Of a stretch of 64,000 bases of DNA, positions 52,456 to 62,236 are shown in pieces. The stretch spans positions 1-64,000 of the forward strand of contig NZ_JBLWFK010000010.1 in the NCBI RefSeq assembly GCF_048323675.1. The letters are read 5' to 3'. Numbering within the stretch: the stretch's first letter is position 1; the number at the start of each line of letters is the position of its first letter. Below the pieces are notes generated by a model. It had not been told where the DNA came from. It was given only the letters and a program-made list of their open reading frames with translations, and made no database searches. This DNA comes from Mangrovimicrobium sp048323675 (GTDB lineage: Bacteria; Pseudomonadota; Gammaproteobacteria; Pseudomonadales; Halieaceae). A program made the translations under genes and the position numbers.

Positions 52456-53099
52456 TGCTCGGCCAGTCGATTACCCGCAACGCGTTATTGCTCGCCCTGT
52501 TCGCCCTGGTGACCGCCGCCCTGCTGGCGGGCACCTACCTGCTGACCCGGGAGCGGATCGTCGCCGCCGAGCGCGCCGCGGAGGAAAAAGCCCTGCTGCA
52601 AATCGTCCCCGACGAGCGCCACGATAACTCCATGCTGGACGACACCCTGCCGGTCGGCCCGCAGACACCCGGGCTCGGCCTGCGGGAGACCAAGCAGGTC
52701 TACCTGGCGCGGCAGGGCGAAACGATCGTCGCCGCCATCATCCCGGTCACCGCGCGCGACGGCTACAGCGGCGATATCAACCTGATCGTGGGCGTCAATC
52801 GCGACGGCAGTGTGGCCGGGGTGCGGGCGCTGTCGCACAAGGAAACCCCTGGCCTCGGCGACAAGGTGGACCTGGGCAAGAGCGACTGGGTGCGGGGTTT
52901 CGAGGGCCGTTCCCTGCAGGACCCCGCAGTGACACAATGGGCGGTGAAAAAGGACGGCGGGGTCTTCGACGCCTTCACCGGCGCCACCATCACCCCCCGC
53001 GCGGTGGTCAACGCGGTAAAAAATACCCTGGAATACGCCGCCGACAACCGACAGGTGTTATTCGGCACGGCTGGCGAACAGGCCGAGGACGGAAACTGA
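52455..53099 (+). CDS. rsxG: Electron transport complex subunit RsxG/RnfG
   Basis: A 214-residue periplasmic FMN subunit with an N-terminal anchor helix. FMN binds the Thr in FDAFTGATITPRAV. ATG at 52455 overlaps rsxD. The longer frame is rejected. Confidence 0.94.
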   Translation: MLGQSITRNALLLALFALVTAALLAGTYLLTRERIVAAERAAEEKALLQIVPDERHDNSMLDDTLPVGPQTPGLGLRETKQVYLARQGETIVAAIIPVTARDGYSGDINLIVGVNRDGSVAGVRALSHKETPGLGDKVDLGKSDWVRGFEGRSLQDPAVTQWAVKKDGGVFDAFTGATITPRAVVNAVKNTLEYAADNRQVLFGTAGEQAEDGN

Positions 53100-53100
53100 C

Positions 53101-53814
53101 ATGGCGGACATGAGCTACCGCGAGCTATCCCTGAACGGGTTGTGGAAGAACAACCCGGCGATCGTCCAGTTGCTGGGCCTGTGCCCGCTGCTGGCGGTGA
53201 CCAGTTCTGTGGTCAACGCCATCGGCCTGGCCCTCGCCACCACCCTGGTGCTGGTCGCCTCCAATACCGCGGTATCGCTGATCCGCAACGTGGTATCGGA
53301 CGCCATCCGCCTGCCCGCCTTCGTCATGATCATCGCCTCGGCGGTAACCTGCATCGAACTGCTGATGCAGGCCTTCGCCTTCGAGCTCTACCAGATCCTC
53401 GGGATTTTCCTGCCCCTGATCACCACCAACTGCGTGATTCTCGGCCGCGCCGACGGCTTCGCCTGCAAGAACAGCCCGCTGCCGGCGGCCTACGACGGGC
53501 TGATGATGGGCCTGGGTTTCGGCGCGGTACTGGTGGTGCTCGGCGCGCTGCGCGAGCTCTTCGGCACCGGCGCCCTGTTTGCCAACATGCAACTGCTGTT
53601 CGGTTCCGCCGCTGAAAGCTGGAAAATCGTGCTGGTGGACGACTACCAGAACTTCCTGCTGGCGATCCTGCCGCCGGGCGCCTTTATCTTCACCGGGCTG
53701 CTGATTGCGCTGAAGAACATCATCGATACCCGCATGGAAGCGCGCCGCGCGGCGCAGCGGGAGCGACCGGCCACCGGCTCCAAGCGCGTGCGGGTCACCG
53801 GCACCATTTCCTGA
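53101..53814 (+). CDS. rsxE: Electron transport complex subunit RsxE/RnfE
   Basis: A 237-residue six-helix subunit homologous to RsxA, with LWKNNPAIVQLLGLCPLLAV and LPLITTNCVILGRA. It is the last gene of the rsxABCDGE set and starts 1 base after rsxG. The nth gene that follows in many relatives is not here. Confidence 0.94.
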   Translation: MADMSYRELSLNGLWKNNPAIVQLLGLCPLLAVTSSVVNAIGLALATTLVLVASNTAVSLIRNVVSDAIRLPAFVMIIASAVTCIELLMQAFAFELYQILGIFLPLITTNCVILGRADGFACKNSPLPAAYDGLMMGLGFGAVLVVLGALRELFGTGALFANMQLLFGSAAESWKIVLVDDYQNFLLAILPPGAFIFTGLLIALKNIIDTRMEARRAAQRERPATGSKRVRVTGTIS

Positions 53815-53843
53815 GCGGCAGGCTGGGAGCGGAAACTCCCGGC

Positions 53844-54251
53844 TCAGCGCGGCGCCAGCACCCTGAGCGTCGCCAGGATGGCGTCCACGGCGGCATCGTC
53901 GAGGCCGCGGTGGTCGACGTCGCAGCTGTAGGTGATAAACAGCAACATGCCGGCATCGGCCACGCACCACTCGCGAATCGCCGCGCCCTCCTCTTCCCAT
54001 GCCGCCGCGACACCCGAGAACTCCCCGAGGTTTACGCTCTTCCAGGGCAGGCGCTGCTCGCTGCCGTCCTCGGCAATCTGCGCCACTTCCCCTGCGGAAA
54101 ACACCCCGCTGTCCCGGTGCAGGGTAGAGATTTCGATACAGCCGACGTCATCGCGATCACCGATCAGGATGCTCTCTTCCTCGCTGTCCGCCCACCACTC
54201 GGGCGGCAACTCCAGCGTCCACCATTCCGTTTCCAGTACGTTGACCGTCAC
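53844..54251 (-). CDS. Conserved hypothetical protein, Trp-rich start
   Basis: A 135-residue soluble protein I do not recognise. It starts with GTG at 54251, directly after the rimI stop, with GAGGAG 7 bases upstream. The N-terminus is Trp-rich (EWWTLELPPEWWADSEEES), the rest is acidic with a predicted alpha/beta pattern. It is probably the third gene of the holD-rimI unit. Confidence 0.65.
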   Translation of the reverse strand: MTVNVLETEWWTLELPPEWWADSEEESILIGDRDDVGCIEISTLHRDSGVFSAGEVAQIAEDGSEQRLPWKSVNLGEFSGVAAAWEEEGAAIREWCVADAGMLLFITYSCDVDHRGLDDAAVDAILATLRVLAPR

Positions 54252-54710
54252 CTATAGACTCCTCGACATCAGGACCGCGTCCTCGCGCCCTGTCGCTGTT
54301 GTGTAATATCCCGGGCGACGCCCGTCTTCCCCGAAACTGTAGCGGCGGTACAGCGCCAGCGCCGGCGCGTTGGATGCGCGAACATCCAGCACGCAGCGCT
54401 GCACCCGGCGGTCGCGCAGCACCGCCAGCGCCTCGCCCAGCAGAACCCCGCCAAGGCCGCGCCCCTGCGCCGCGGGATGCACCGCGATGTTATCGATACT
54501 GGCCTCGTCGAGCACCAGCGACAGCAACACGAAGCCTTCGAGCCGCGAGCCATTGCGGCACACCAGGCCAATGCTGCGCTCACCCTGCTCGCAGTAGCGC
54601 AGCAGGTGGGATTCGCCAAACGGGTCGGGAGATGCCACCGCATCCAGCGCGGCAATGCCGGGAAGGTCTGCGGGAGATGCCCAGTCGACAGGCGCGCGCA
54701 GCCTATACAC
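54252..54710 (-). CDS. rimI: Ribosomal protein S18-alanine N-acetyltransferase RimI
   Basis: A 152-residue GNAT enzyme that acetylates ribosomal protein S18 at its N-terminus. The acetyl-CoA motif is AVHPAAQGRGLGGVLLG, and the C-terminal YRRYSFGEDGRRPGYY fits RimI. I start at GTG 54710 (VYRLRAPVDWASP), which overlaps the stop of holD. The longer frame would run far into it. Confidence 0.87.
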   Translation of the reverse strand: MYRLRAPVDWASPADLPGIAALDAVASPDPFGESHLLRYCEQGERSIGLVCRNGSRLEGFVLLSLVLDEASIDNIAVHPAAQGRGLGGVLLGEALAVLRDRRVQRCVLDVRASNAPALALYRRYSFGEDGRRPGYYTTATGREDAVLMSRSL

Positions 54711-55404
54711 CCCCGGCGAGCTTCCGCAGGTCCTGCCAGACCTGGCGCTTGTGCCGGGGTTCGGCGAGCATGTCCAGCGTACTGCAGGTTTGCAGAATCC
54801 TGGTGCCGGGCAACTTCTCCACATCGATATAGCGGGCGCAGGCCTCACCCAGCATCACCAGGTGGCGGCAGTTGCGCGTTTCCAGGTGACGGCCGAGGAA
54901 TGCCGCCAGCGCATCGCGGGCGGAACCGAGCCCCCGGTCCAGTTGCCGGTTGCTGTGGGTGGGCCAGTCAAATTGCGTGGTCTGCGGGCTGGACTGGGCG
55001 CCGCGCAGGGCCCGCGCCATCGCGGCGACCAGTTGCACCTGCTCCCGGGCCAGCGGGTTTCCGTCGAGCACCTCGACCCAGGCGATGTCGCCGGCAAATA
55101 TCGCGGCGAGGCTGAAATGCACGGTTTCAGTTACTGGCGCAGCAGGTTCGCGGGAAGTTGGGGCGGCCTGCCCGGCTTCCGCAAGGTCGATCCTGGGCAT
55201 ATCCCTCGCCGCCGGGGGACGGCTGGCGACCGGCTCCCTGCGTGCGGGCGGGCCTGGCTGTGGGCCTGGCATGTCCTCCGGCACCTCGACCAGCGGCACA
55301 GCCACAGGCACACGGGAAGGCGCCGCGCCCGGCAGCGGCCAGCGGGCGACATAGGTGTCGATGCCCATGGCGGCGAGGTATTGGCTGTGAATCAAGTCTT
55401 GCAC
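54703..55404 (-). CDS. holD: Probable DNA polymerase III psi subunit (HolD-like)
   Basis: A 233-residue protein upstream of rimI, the usual place of holD. N-terminal QYLAAMGIDTYVARWP resembles the chi-binding start of psi proteins, followed by a Pro/Ala-rich linker (about 30-90) and a C-terminal domain that would contact the clamp loader. Psi subunits are poorly conserved, so this rests on position and the first residues. GTG at 55404 starts it. ATG at 55368 is an alternative. Confidence 0.55.
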   Translation of the reverse strand: MQDLIHSQYLAAMGIDTYVARWPLPGAAPSRVPVAVPLVEVPEDMPGPQPGPPARREPVASRPPAARDMPRIDLAEAGQAAPTSREPAAPVTETVHFSLAAIFAGDIAWVEVLDGNPLAREQVQLVAAMARALRGAQSSPQTTQFDWPTHSNRQLDRGLGSARDALAAFLGRHLETRNCRHLVMLGEACARYIDVEKLPGTRILQTCSTLDMLAEPRHKRQVWQDLRKLAGGV

Positions 55405-55464
55405 TGTGGCCGGAAACCGGGCTGGTGAGTAACCAGTCGCAGTGTACCAGTTTTCAGCCGGACC

Positions 55465-56280
55465 CTATATCCAGCGCCAGCCGTGCTGGTTGAAAAACCG
55501 CAGGGCCGATGCGAGGAACATGCGCAGGTGCGCCAGGCCCTTGCGGGCGGCGTAGCCCCCGTGGTGCACAATCCGTACGCCGGGGTGATAGCGCACGTGC
55601 CCCAGGCGGGACAGGCGCAAGGACAGGTCAAAATCCTCGAAGTAGAGAAAATAGCGCTCGTCGAAGCCCTCGACGGCCAGTAGCTGTTCCCCTCGCAGCA
55701 GCATGAAACAGCCGCTGGCCAGTTCCACATCCCGGGGGGTGTTCGCTGTCGCCAGTTCACGCATTTCATAATCCGCCATCCGCCGGGGGATCAGCCTGGC
55801 GCCCAGGCGCGGAAAGAACGCCCGGGCGGCGAGCACCAGCACCGAGGGCCGGCGCTTGCAGAGAAATTCCTGCTGTCCCGAACCGCCCAAAGCCCTGGGG
55901 CTGAGCAGGCTGACATCCGGCGCCTCCCGCAGGTAGGCGATACCCGCGGCCAGGCTGTCCGCGGACATCTCGACATCCGGATTCAGGACCAGGTGGAACT
56001 CGCCCACACCGCTGGCGAGGGCGAGGTTATGGCCGGCGCCATAGCCGCGGTTTTCCGCCGCCTCGACAAGCTGCAGCCGGTAATCCGGCCGCCGGGGCAA
56101 ACTGTCGAGAATTTCGCGTAAATCCCGGCGATAGGCCTCCCCGGAGTCGTTATCCACGACCACCACGAGCACCCCCGAGAGCGTGCGTGTCGCGCATTCG
56201 AGGCTGTCCAGCGTCGCCCGCAGGACCTCGAGCGGGGTCCGGTAGAGCACAATGGAAACGCTGAGCAGCGGGCGGGGCAT
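55465..56280 (-). CDS. Glycosyltransferase family 2
   Basis: A 271-residue GT-A glycosyltransferase resembling rhamnosyltransferases of O-antigen synthesis. The donor-site text VVVVDNDSGE and LVLNPDVEM holds the metal-binding Asp region, and YFEDFDLSLRLSRLG is the acceptor/catalytic region. I start at ATG 56280, which has GAGGAAATC upstream, rather than the ATG six codons earlier. It is isolated from other polysaccharide genes. Confidence 0.82.
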   Translation of the reverse strand: MPRPLLSVSIVLYRTPLEVLRATLDSLECATRTLSGVLVVVVDNDSGEAYRRDLREILDSLPRRPDYRLQLVEAAENRGYGAGHNLALASGVGEFHLVLNPDVEMSADSLAAGIAYLREAPDVSLLSPRALGGSGQQEFLCKRRPSVLVLAARAFFPRLGARLIPRRMADYEMRELATANTPRDVELASGCFMLLRGEQLLAVEGFDERYFLYFEDFDLSLRLSRLGHVRYHPGVRIVHHGGYAARKGLAHLRMFLASALRFFNQHGWRWI

Positions 56281-56554
56281 GATTTCCTCAACTTTCATGC
56301 GTTTTTCGTATCTTTTTCTTTCATTCCGATTCCATCGGGATATGATCTTTGGTGGGGCAGGCGGGACAATACCTTGTGCAAATAGTCACATAACCCGCCT
56401 ATCATCATGTTTTCATAGGGATTTTGCCAGCCCGCATGGTAAGCTGTCAGCGCTGTTTTCCGCTATTGTACCCGGTTGGAAATCGGCAAAAAGCAGCCAG
56501 GCTGCAGAATCACGATATAAAGAACCGCTAGTGAGTGGGCAATAGGGGATCAAA

Positions 56555-58897
56555 ATGATTAATCGACTCGCCACGCGTACCAGCCGTTGGGCACTCTACG
56601 TAATCACCTTACTGGGACTGGCCGCCTGTGGTGGCGGCGGAGGTGGAGGCGACGACGGCGGGTTCCTCGGCCCGGGTGCCGGCGACACCGACACCCTGTT
56701 CCTGAAAATTGCCCTGGTGGATGCCAGCGGTAACGCGACCAACCAGATCACCACGGCGGCTCCTGCGACACTGCAAACCACCGTCACCAAAAACAAGGCC
56801 AGCGGTGCGCCACAGTCGAATGTCATCGTCAACGTGGAGTCATCTGCCGACGTGCTGATCAATGGCGATGCCGGCAGCAGCAGCGCCAACACCAACGCGG
56901 ATGGCCAGGCCAACTTCCAGGTCGCGGCCGGACAGACCAAAGGCGGTGGCACCCTCACCGTCAGTGTGACCGACCAGAACGGCGCAACGATTACCAAGTC
57001 GGTAAACTTCCAGCTGGGCGCCACCGGGCTCCGCCTGGGTTATTTTGACGGTACAACCTTCATGGAAGGCCTGGTGAAGATCACTCCGGACGGCGTACTT
57101 TCCTCGGAAGGCCAGGCTGAACTTTCCGTGGCCATTGTCGATGAAAATGACGAGCTCTCCGGCAGCAGCGAAAGCGTCACGTTCTCCAGCTCCTGCCTGA
57201 GCTCCGGCGACGCAACCCTGACGCCCGCGGGCGCGGTCAGCACTACTTCCGGCAACGCCACTGCAACTTACTCCCCGAACGGTTGTGTCGGCGAAGACTC
57301 GATTACGGCTACCCTGGTGGGCAACGGCGCAACTGCGGCGGGCACCATCGAGATCGCGCCTCCCAGCGCCAATGGCCTGACCTTTGTCAGCGCTGAACCG
57401 CAGTACATCGTGCTGAAAGGCACTGGCGGCGGCCCCGACCGGCAGGAAAAATCACGGGTTACCTTCCGCGCAGTCAATGGCAATGGCGACCCGCTGGAAG
57501 GTGTTTCAGTGGCCTTCTCCCTCACCACCGAAATCGGCGGTGTATCACTGACGCCCAACGCCGCCATCAGCGATGCGGACGGCAATATTTCCACCACAGT
57601 GGCAGCCGGTGACGTCGCTACCGTGGTCCGTGTCCTCGCCACGACTGACTCAGGCGACGGCATCCAGGTGTCCGCTGTCTCCGATATCCTGACCGTCAGC
57701 ACGGGCCTGCCTGACCAGAACTCGATCTCCCTGTCGGTCGAAGGCGGCTTTGTCGTGGAACAGGCGCTGACCATGGACGGCATTGAAAAAACGCTGACCG
57801 TCCGCATGGCCGACAAGTTCAACAACCCGGTTCCCGATGGTACCGCAGCGGTATTTACCACCGAGTACGGCACCATTGACCCCTCATGTGAAACCGGCCG
57901 CAGGAATGGCGACCGCGAGGGCGGCACTCCGCAAACCGGCGAGTGTTCCGTCAAGTGGACCAGCAGCGCTCCGCGCCTGCCCACCCTTCCGGAAAACCAG
58001 GATCTGGTCCAGGGTTATGGCACCACTGCCAACTGCCCGAGCCACAATGGCCCGAGCATTCCCTGCCCGGCTGACCTGGGCTATATCCGCGGTGGCCGCT
58101 CCACGGTCCTGGTTACCGCCATTGGCGAAGAGTCTTTCGTCGACCGCAATGGTGACGGGATCTACAACAAGGCGGAAGCCGACCTGAACCTGTTCGCCAA
58201 TATCACCGAGGCGTTCCTCGACCACAACGAGAACGGCCTGTTCGACCCTGCGACCCAGACCTGCATCAACAACCCCGACCTGCTGGTGTGCAAAGCCGGT
58301 TCCGAAGAAATCTTCACTGATTTCAACAATAACCAGACCTTTGACGCCAACGGCGACGACCCGAACAACGGCTACCCCAACCAGGGCCAGACCGCGGTCT
58401 ACAACGGCCTGCTCTGCCCCGAAGAAGGGGACGGAATCTGGTGCAGCCGGGAACTGGTGAACGTCTACGACAGCACCATACTCGTCATGGCTGCTGAGCC
58501 CGCAGACCTGCTGCTGCAGCTCTACAAGAATGGCACCACCTACGCAGCCCCCGGCAGCATACTCGGCTCCGGCAGCTATACCGCCTATGTCTCGGACTTC
58601 TTCAACAACAGGCCCAAGAACGGTACCGAAATAGCAGCCACCTCCGAGAGTGAGAATCTCTGCTCGATTGTTGCGCAGGGCTCCACCACCGTGACCAATG
58701 AGACCTTTCCCGGCGCCTTCGGGGTTGCCTTCGACGTGAGCCCGGGCACCGTGGAATACAACTCGTGCTCGGAATCCACGCCGTCGGCCGCTGACCGCAC
58801 CGCGAAAATCACGATCTCGGCGGGCGAAGCATCCAACACCTGGAGCTGCCTTGCCACGGCTGTGAATACCGCTCCGCCGGACCCGAATGATTGCTGA
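56555..58897 (+). CDS. Large Ig-like-domain lipoprotein with EF-hand-like loops
   Basis: A 780-residue envelope protein. Lipobox LAAC followed by Gly7 and an acidic linker marks a lipoprotein. Residues about 40-390 look like bacterial Ig-like (Big_1/invasin) repeats with the phrase NADGQANFQVAAGQ. Residues about 525-600 carry Ca-loop-like motifs (DRNGDGIYNKAE, DHNENGLFD, DFNNNQTFDANGDD). The C-terminal region has paired cysteines. It is followed by a terminator and may be a surface adhesin or a matrix protein. No secretion partner is seen. Confidence 0.8.
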   Translation: MINRLATRTSRWALYVITLLGLAACGGGGGGGDDGGFLGPGAGDTDTLFLKIALVDASGNATNQITTAAPATLQTTVTKNKASGAPQSNVIVNVESSADVLINGDAGSSSANTNADGQANFQVAAGQTKGGGTLTVSVTDQNGATITKSVNFQLGATGLRLGYFDGTTFMEGLVKITPDGVLSSEGQAELSVAIVDENDELSGSSESVTFSSSCLSSGDATLTPAGAVSTTSGNATATYSPNGCVGEDSITATLVGNGATAAGTIEIAPPSANGLTFVSAEPQYIVLKGTGGGPDRQEKSRVTFRAVNGNGDPLEGVSVAFSLTTEIGGVSLTPNAAISDADGNISTTVAAGDVATVVRVLATTDSGDGIQVSAVSDILTVSTGLPDQNSISLSVEGGFVVEQALTMDGIEKTLTVRMADKFNNPVPDGTAAVFTTEYGTIDPSCETGRRNGDREGGTPQTGECSVKWTSSAPRLPTLPENQDLVQGYGTTANCPSHNGPSIPCPADLGYIRGGRSTVLVTAIGEESFVDRNGDGIYNKAEADLNLFANITEAFLDHNENGLFDPATQTCINNPDLLVCKAGSEEIFTDFNNNQTFDANGDDPNNGYPNQGQTAVYNGLLCPEEGDGIWCSRELVNVYDSTILVMAAEPADLLLQLYKNGTTYAAPGSILGSGSYTAYVSDFFNNRPKNGTEIAATSESENLCSIVAQGSTTVTNETFPGAFGVAFDVSPGTVEYNSCSESTPSAADRTAKITISAGEASNTWSCLATAVNTAPPDPNDC

Positions 58898-58933
58898 ACC
58901 CGGGGCCATTGGCGACTCCTCGCCAGAACCAGT

Positions 58934-58963
58934 AAACCGCGGCACCTGCCGCGGTTTTTTTTT
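58934..58963 (+). terminator. Intrinsic terminator after the Ig-like lipoprotein gene
   Basis: Stem AAACCGCGGC/GCCGCGGTTT with loop ACCT, then a T-run to 58963. Confidence 0.92.
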
Positions 58964-59016
58964 GCCCAAATGCCACCCGGGTCACGGGCAATCGAGCGCG
59001 TTATGTGCTTTAGTTC

Positions 59017-62000
59017 TTGAAATTTCTCGGGGACCGGGGCCTGCCATTGATCATCGCGACACCGCGAACATCCATTCGCCTGACCGTTGTCACAGTCTTT
59101 GTCATCGCCACCGCACTTACTGCGACCGTCGCGATCGGCCTGCAATATCATTTCAGTGATTCGCTGGGTCGCCGCGCCGCGTCCGAGCTGTACACCTCAA
59201 CGGCGGAAGGTATCGCCAGGGAACTCGCCGGCATCCGCCAGTTGAACGTCAACATCCTCGACCTGCTGGCGCAGAACAGTGAACTGGCAAACCCTGCGGC
59301 GCGGGAAAACGAGTTGCTGCGGACGTTCCTGAAGGTCCTGGAGAACAATCCCCTGTTTTACGGTATCTATGTAGGCCGCGAGGACGGCAGTTTCTATGAA
59401 ATCGTCAACCTGAATGCCAGCCACCTCGCCCGGAAAACCCTGCTCGCCCTCCCTTCGGACCGCTGGGTCGTGGTCACCGTCAAGGAAACGCCCGAGGGAA
59501 GACTGCGGGAATACCAGTATCTTTCCGCCGCACTGGCCCTGCGGGCGACGCGCAGCGAGGCAACCCAGTTCAATGTCACCGAGCGGCCCTGGTACCGCGA
59601 TTCCGTTGACTCGGACACTATCAAAGCCACTGCGCCATACCTGTTTGCACAGTCCGGCGAACCCGGCCGCACACTCTCCCGCAGGATAAACAATACCCGC
59701 GCGGTGATCGGCATCGATACCACGCTGGGAACCATATCGGAGAATCTCGCCAACACCCGGGTCTCGCTGGACAGCAAGCTTTTCCTGTTCAACCGGGACG
59801 GCCTGGTCGTCGCATCCAGCATGCGCGGCAGCGATACCGCGGCAGAAATTCCCCTGCCGGATTTCCCCCTGAGTCGCGAGGACCGCTTGTACCTGAAAAG
59901 CCTGGGTACGCTGGTGGTTTCCAACGAAATGGACTGGCCGCCGATCGATTACGCCCAGGGCGGTGGTCCGCGGGGCTACTCCGTCGACGTCATTCACCTG
60001 ATTGCACGCATGCTGGGAGTGCAGGTCCGCTTTGAGAATGGCTACAACTGGGAGGAACTGGTGGGACGCTTCCGGGAAGGCAAGATAGACCTGCTGCAGT
60101 CGGCCTCTGCCAGGCTGGATACCGCCGGCAAGGGTGATCCCGGCCGACCCTACGCCAGTTTCCCCTACGCCCTGGTATCGGCCAGCGATTCAGGGGAACT
60201 GACTTCGCTGGCACAACTGGCAAACCGCAAACTGGCGATACCTGCAGGCTGGGCCATTTTACCGGTGGTGCGGGAACACTATCCGGAAATCGAAATCGTT
60301 GAAGCCTCATCCACCCTCGATGCCATTAGAAAAGTCAAAACCGGTGAGGTCAGCGCAGCCCTCGATATGGAGGTGATCCTGCAGTACATCATCAGCCACT
60401 ATTACATCGACGGTGTGAAAGTAGTCAGCCCCGTCGACCTGGGATTCGAAGATACTTTCGGCGAAATGCATATCGTCGTGCACAGTGACCAACCGCGACT
60501 GCGCGCGATAATCGACAGGGCGATTGCCGCACTGGGTCCGGCGCAAAAAATGGCGCTGGCGAACAAGTGGCTGCAGTTCGACGGCAGCCAGGTCACTGTG
60601 GAATCAGAAACCGTTCCCAGCAGCGACATCGTCACTATTGCGAATAACCCGGAGCAATGGGGCAAACTCACCACCCTGGACATCAATGGCCAGGAGGAAT
60701 TTGCCTATATCGGCGGTATAGAGGATGCCGATGAAGACTCGCTGTACCTCGGGATTCTCACGCCCGTCACGACGGTAATGAACCCCTACCTGGACAAGGT
60801 AAAGCTCTCCATCAAAATCACTGCGCTTTTCCTGCTGCTGTTACTACCCCTTTCCTGGCTGTTCGCCATACCTATTGTACGACCGGTAAAACAACTGGCG
60901 GCGGAAAACGACAAGGTCCGGGACCGCAAACTGGACGAAGTAAAGCGTGTTCGCACACACATCCTTGAACTCGACGACCTTTCCGAGTCCCTCGTGGAAA
61001 TGGTCGATTCCATCCGCACCTATGAGGCCGCCCAGCGCGCCCTGATGGATTCGTTCATCCAGCTTATCGCCCAGGCCATCGACGACAAGTCACCCTACAC
61101 CGCCAGCCACTGCGCCCGCGTCCCCGAACTGGCCCTGATGCTGGCGCGCGCGGCCAGCGAATCCGAGGCACCGCCCTTCAACCAGTTTCGCCTGGAAGGC
61201 GAGGACCAGTGGCGGGAATACCGCATTGCGGCCTGGCTCCACGACTGCGGCAAGATCACCACCCCGGAACATGTGGTCGACAAGGGAAGCAAGCTGGAGA
61301 CCATTTACAACCGCATTCACGAAGTCAGGATGCGCTTTGAAGTCCTGTCGCGGGACGCGGAAATCCATTTCTGGGAAGCGCTGCAGCAATACCCCGAGCA
61401 GCGCGCTGAATTACAGGCACAACTCGTGGCCGTGCAGCGCGAACTGCAGGACGACTTTGCATTCATCGCCCAGTGCAATGTCGGCGGGGAATATTTTGAC
61501 GAGGAAAAACAGCAACGCCTGCGGGCCATCGCGCAGAAGACCTGGCAGCGCCGATTCAGCGATCGCCTGGGACTGTCGCCGGTGGAGGAACTGCGCCACC
61601 GCGGCGACGAGCCCGCACTGCCCGTTAACGAGCCGCTGCTGGCCGACAAGCCGGAACACATCGTGGAACGAACCGCCGCCACCGACTACCCGCCCGAGTA
61701 CGGCATACACATGGATATTCCGCAGCACCTGTACAACCAGGGCGAGCTCTACAACCTGTCGATCTCCCGCGGCACCCTGACACCGGAAGACCGCTTCAAG
61801 ATCAACGAGCATATGATCAGCACCATCAAGATGCTGGAAAGCCTGCCCTTCCCCGAGGAACTGAAAAATGTGCCGCGCTATGCCTCTACCCACCATGAGA
61901 CCATGCGAGGCGACGGCTATCCCCGGCGACTGCCCGGCGATGCGCTGAGCATACCGGAACGCCTGCTGGCGATAGCGGATGTATTTGAGGCTCTCACCGC

Positions 62001-62196
62001 CGCTGATCGGCCCTACAAGAAAGCCAAGCCGGTGAGCGTCGCCATCGCTATCATGGCCCGGATGGTGGCTGACAACCACATCGACAGGGACTGCTTCGAA
62101 CTATTCCTGACCAGTGGCACTTACCGGCGGTATGCCGAGCAATACCTCCAACCGGCCCAGGTCGACGCGGTGGACATCGGCCAGTACCTTGCGTAG
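59017..62196 (+). CDS. Three-module membrane sensor: dCache-like, SBP_bac_3-like and HD-GYP-like output
   Basis: A 1059-residue membrane sensor. After transmembrane helix 1 (about 20-45) comes a dCache-like extracytoplasmic region, then a bacterial solute-binding domain type 3 (about 293-525, FPYALVSASDSGE and WPPIDYAQGGGP), helix 2 (about 590-615) with a short HAMP-like stretch, and a cytoplasmic phosphohydrolase. The latter keeps HD (H742, D743) with GK and a GYP-type motif (HHETMRGDGYP), but with a long insertion between them. The start is uncertain: TTG at 59017 or a later TTG near 59046, neither with a clear Shine-Dalgarno. Likely senses small solutes and controls cyclic-di-GMP, inferred. 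Confidence 0.8.
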   Translation: MKFLGDRGLPLIIATPRTSIRLTVVTVFVIATALTATVAIGLQYHFSDSLGRRAASELYTSTAEGIARELAGIRQLNVNILDLLAQNSELANPAARENELLRTFLKVLENNPLFYGIYVGREDGSFYEIVNLNASHLARKTLLALPSDRWVVVTVKETPEGRLREYQYLSAALALRATRSEATQFNVTERPWYRDSVDSDTIKATAPYLFAQSGEPGRTLSRRINNTRAVIGIDTTLGTISENLANTRVSLDSKLFLFNRDGLVVASSMRGSDTAAEIPLPDFPLSREDRLYLKSLGTLVVSNEMDWPPIDYAQGGGPRGYSVDVIHLIARMLGVQVRFENGYNWEELVGRFREGKIDLLQSASARLDTAGKGDPGRPYASFPYALVSASDSGELTSLAQLANRKLAIPAGWAILPVVREHYPEIEIVEASSTLDAIRKVKTGEVSAALDMEVILQYIISHYYIDGVKVVSPVDLGFEDTFGEMHIVVHSDQPRLRAIIDRAIAALGPAQKMALANKWLQFDGSQVTVESETVPSSDIVTIANNPEQWGKLTTLDINGQEEFAYIGGIEDADEDSLYLGILTPVTTVMNPYLDKVKLSIKITALFLLLLLPLSWLFAIPIVRPVKQLAAENDKVRDRKLDEVKRVRTHILELDDLSESLVEMVDSIRTYEAAQRALMDSFIQLIAQAIDDKSPYTASHCARVPELALMLARAASESEAPPFNQFRLEGEDQWREYRIAAWLHDCGKITTPEHVVDKGSKLETIYNRIHEVRMRFEVLSRDAEIHFWEALQQYPEQRAELQAQLVAVQRELQDDFAFIAQCNVGGEYFDEEKQQRLRAIAQKTWQRRFSDRLGLSPVEELRHRGDEPALPVNEPLLADKPEHIVERTAATDYPPEYGIHMDIPQHLYNQGELYNLSISRGTLTPEDRFKINEHMISTIKMLESLPFPEELKNVPRYASTHHETMRGDGYPRRLPGDALSIPERLLAIADVFEALTAADRPYKKAKPVSVAIAIMARMVADNHIDRDCFELFLTSGTYRRYAEQYLQPAQVDAVDIGQYLA

Positions 62197-62205
62197 GCGG
62201 GAATA

Positions 62206-62229
62206 AAAACGGGCCGCGAGATGCGGCCC
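62206..62229 (-). terminator. Intrinsic terminator for the small lipoprotein gene (minus)
   Basis: Stem GGGCCGC/GCGGCCC at 62211-62229, loop GAGAT, with an A-rich run at 62205-62209 that becomes a U-run on the minus strand, ending 8 bases past the gene stop at 62237. Confidence 0.7.
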
Positions 62230-62236
62230 GCAGGTA

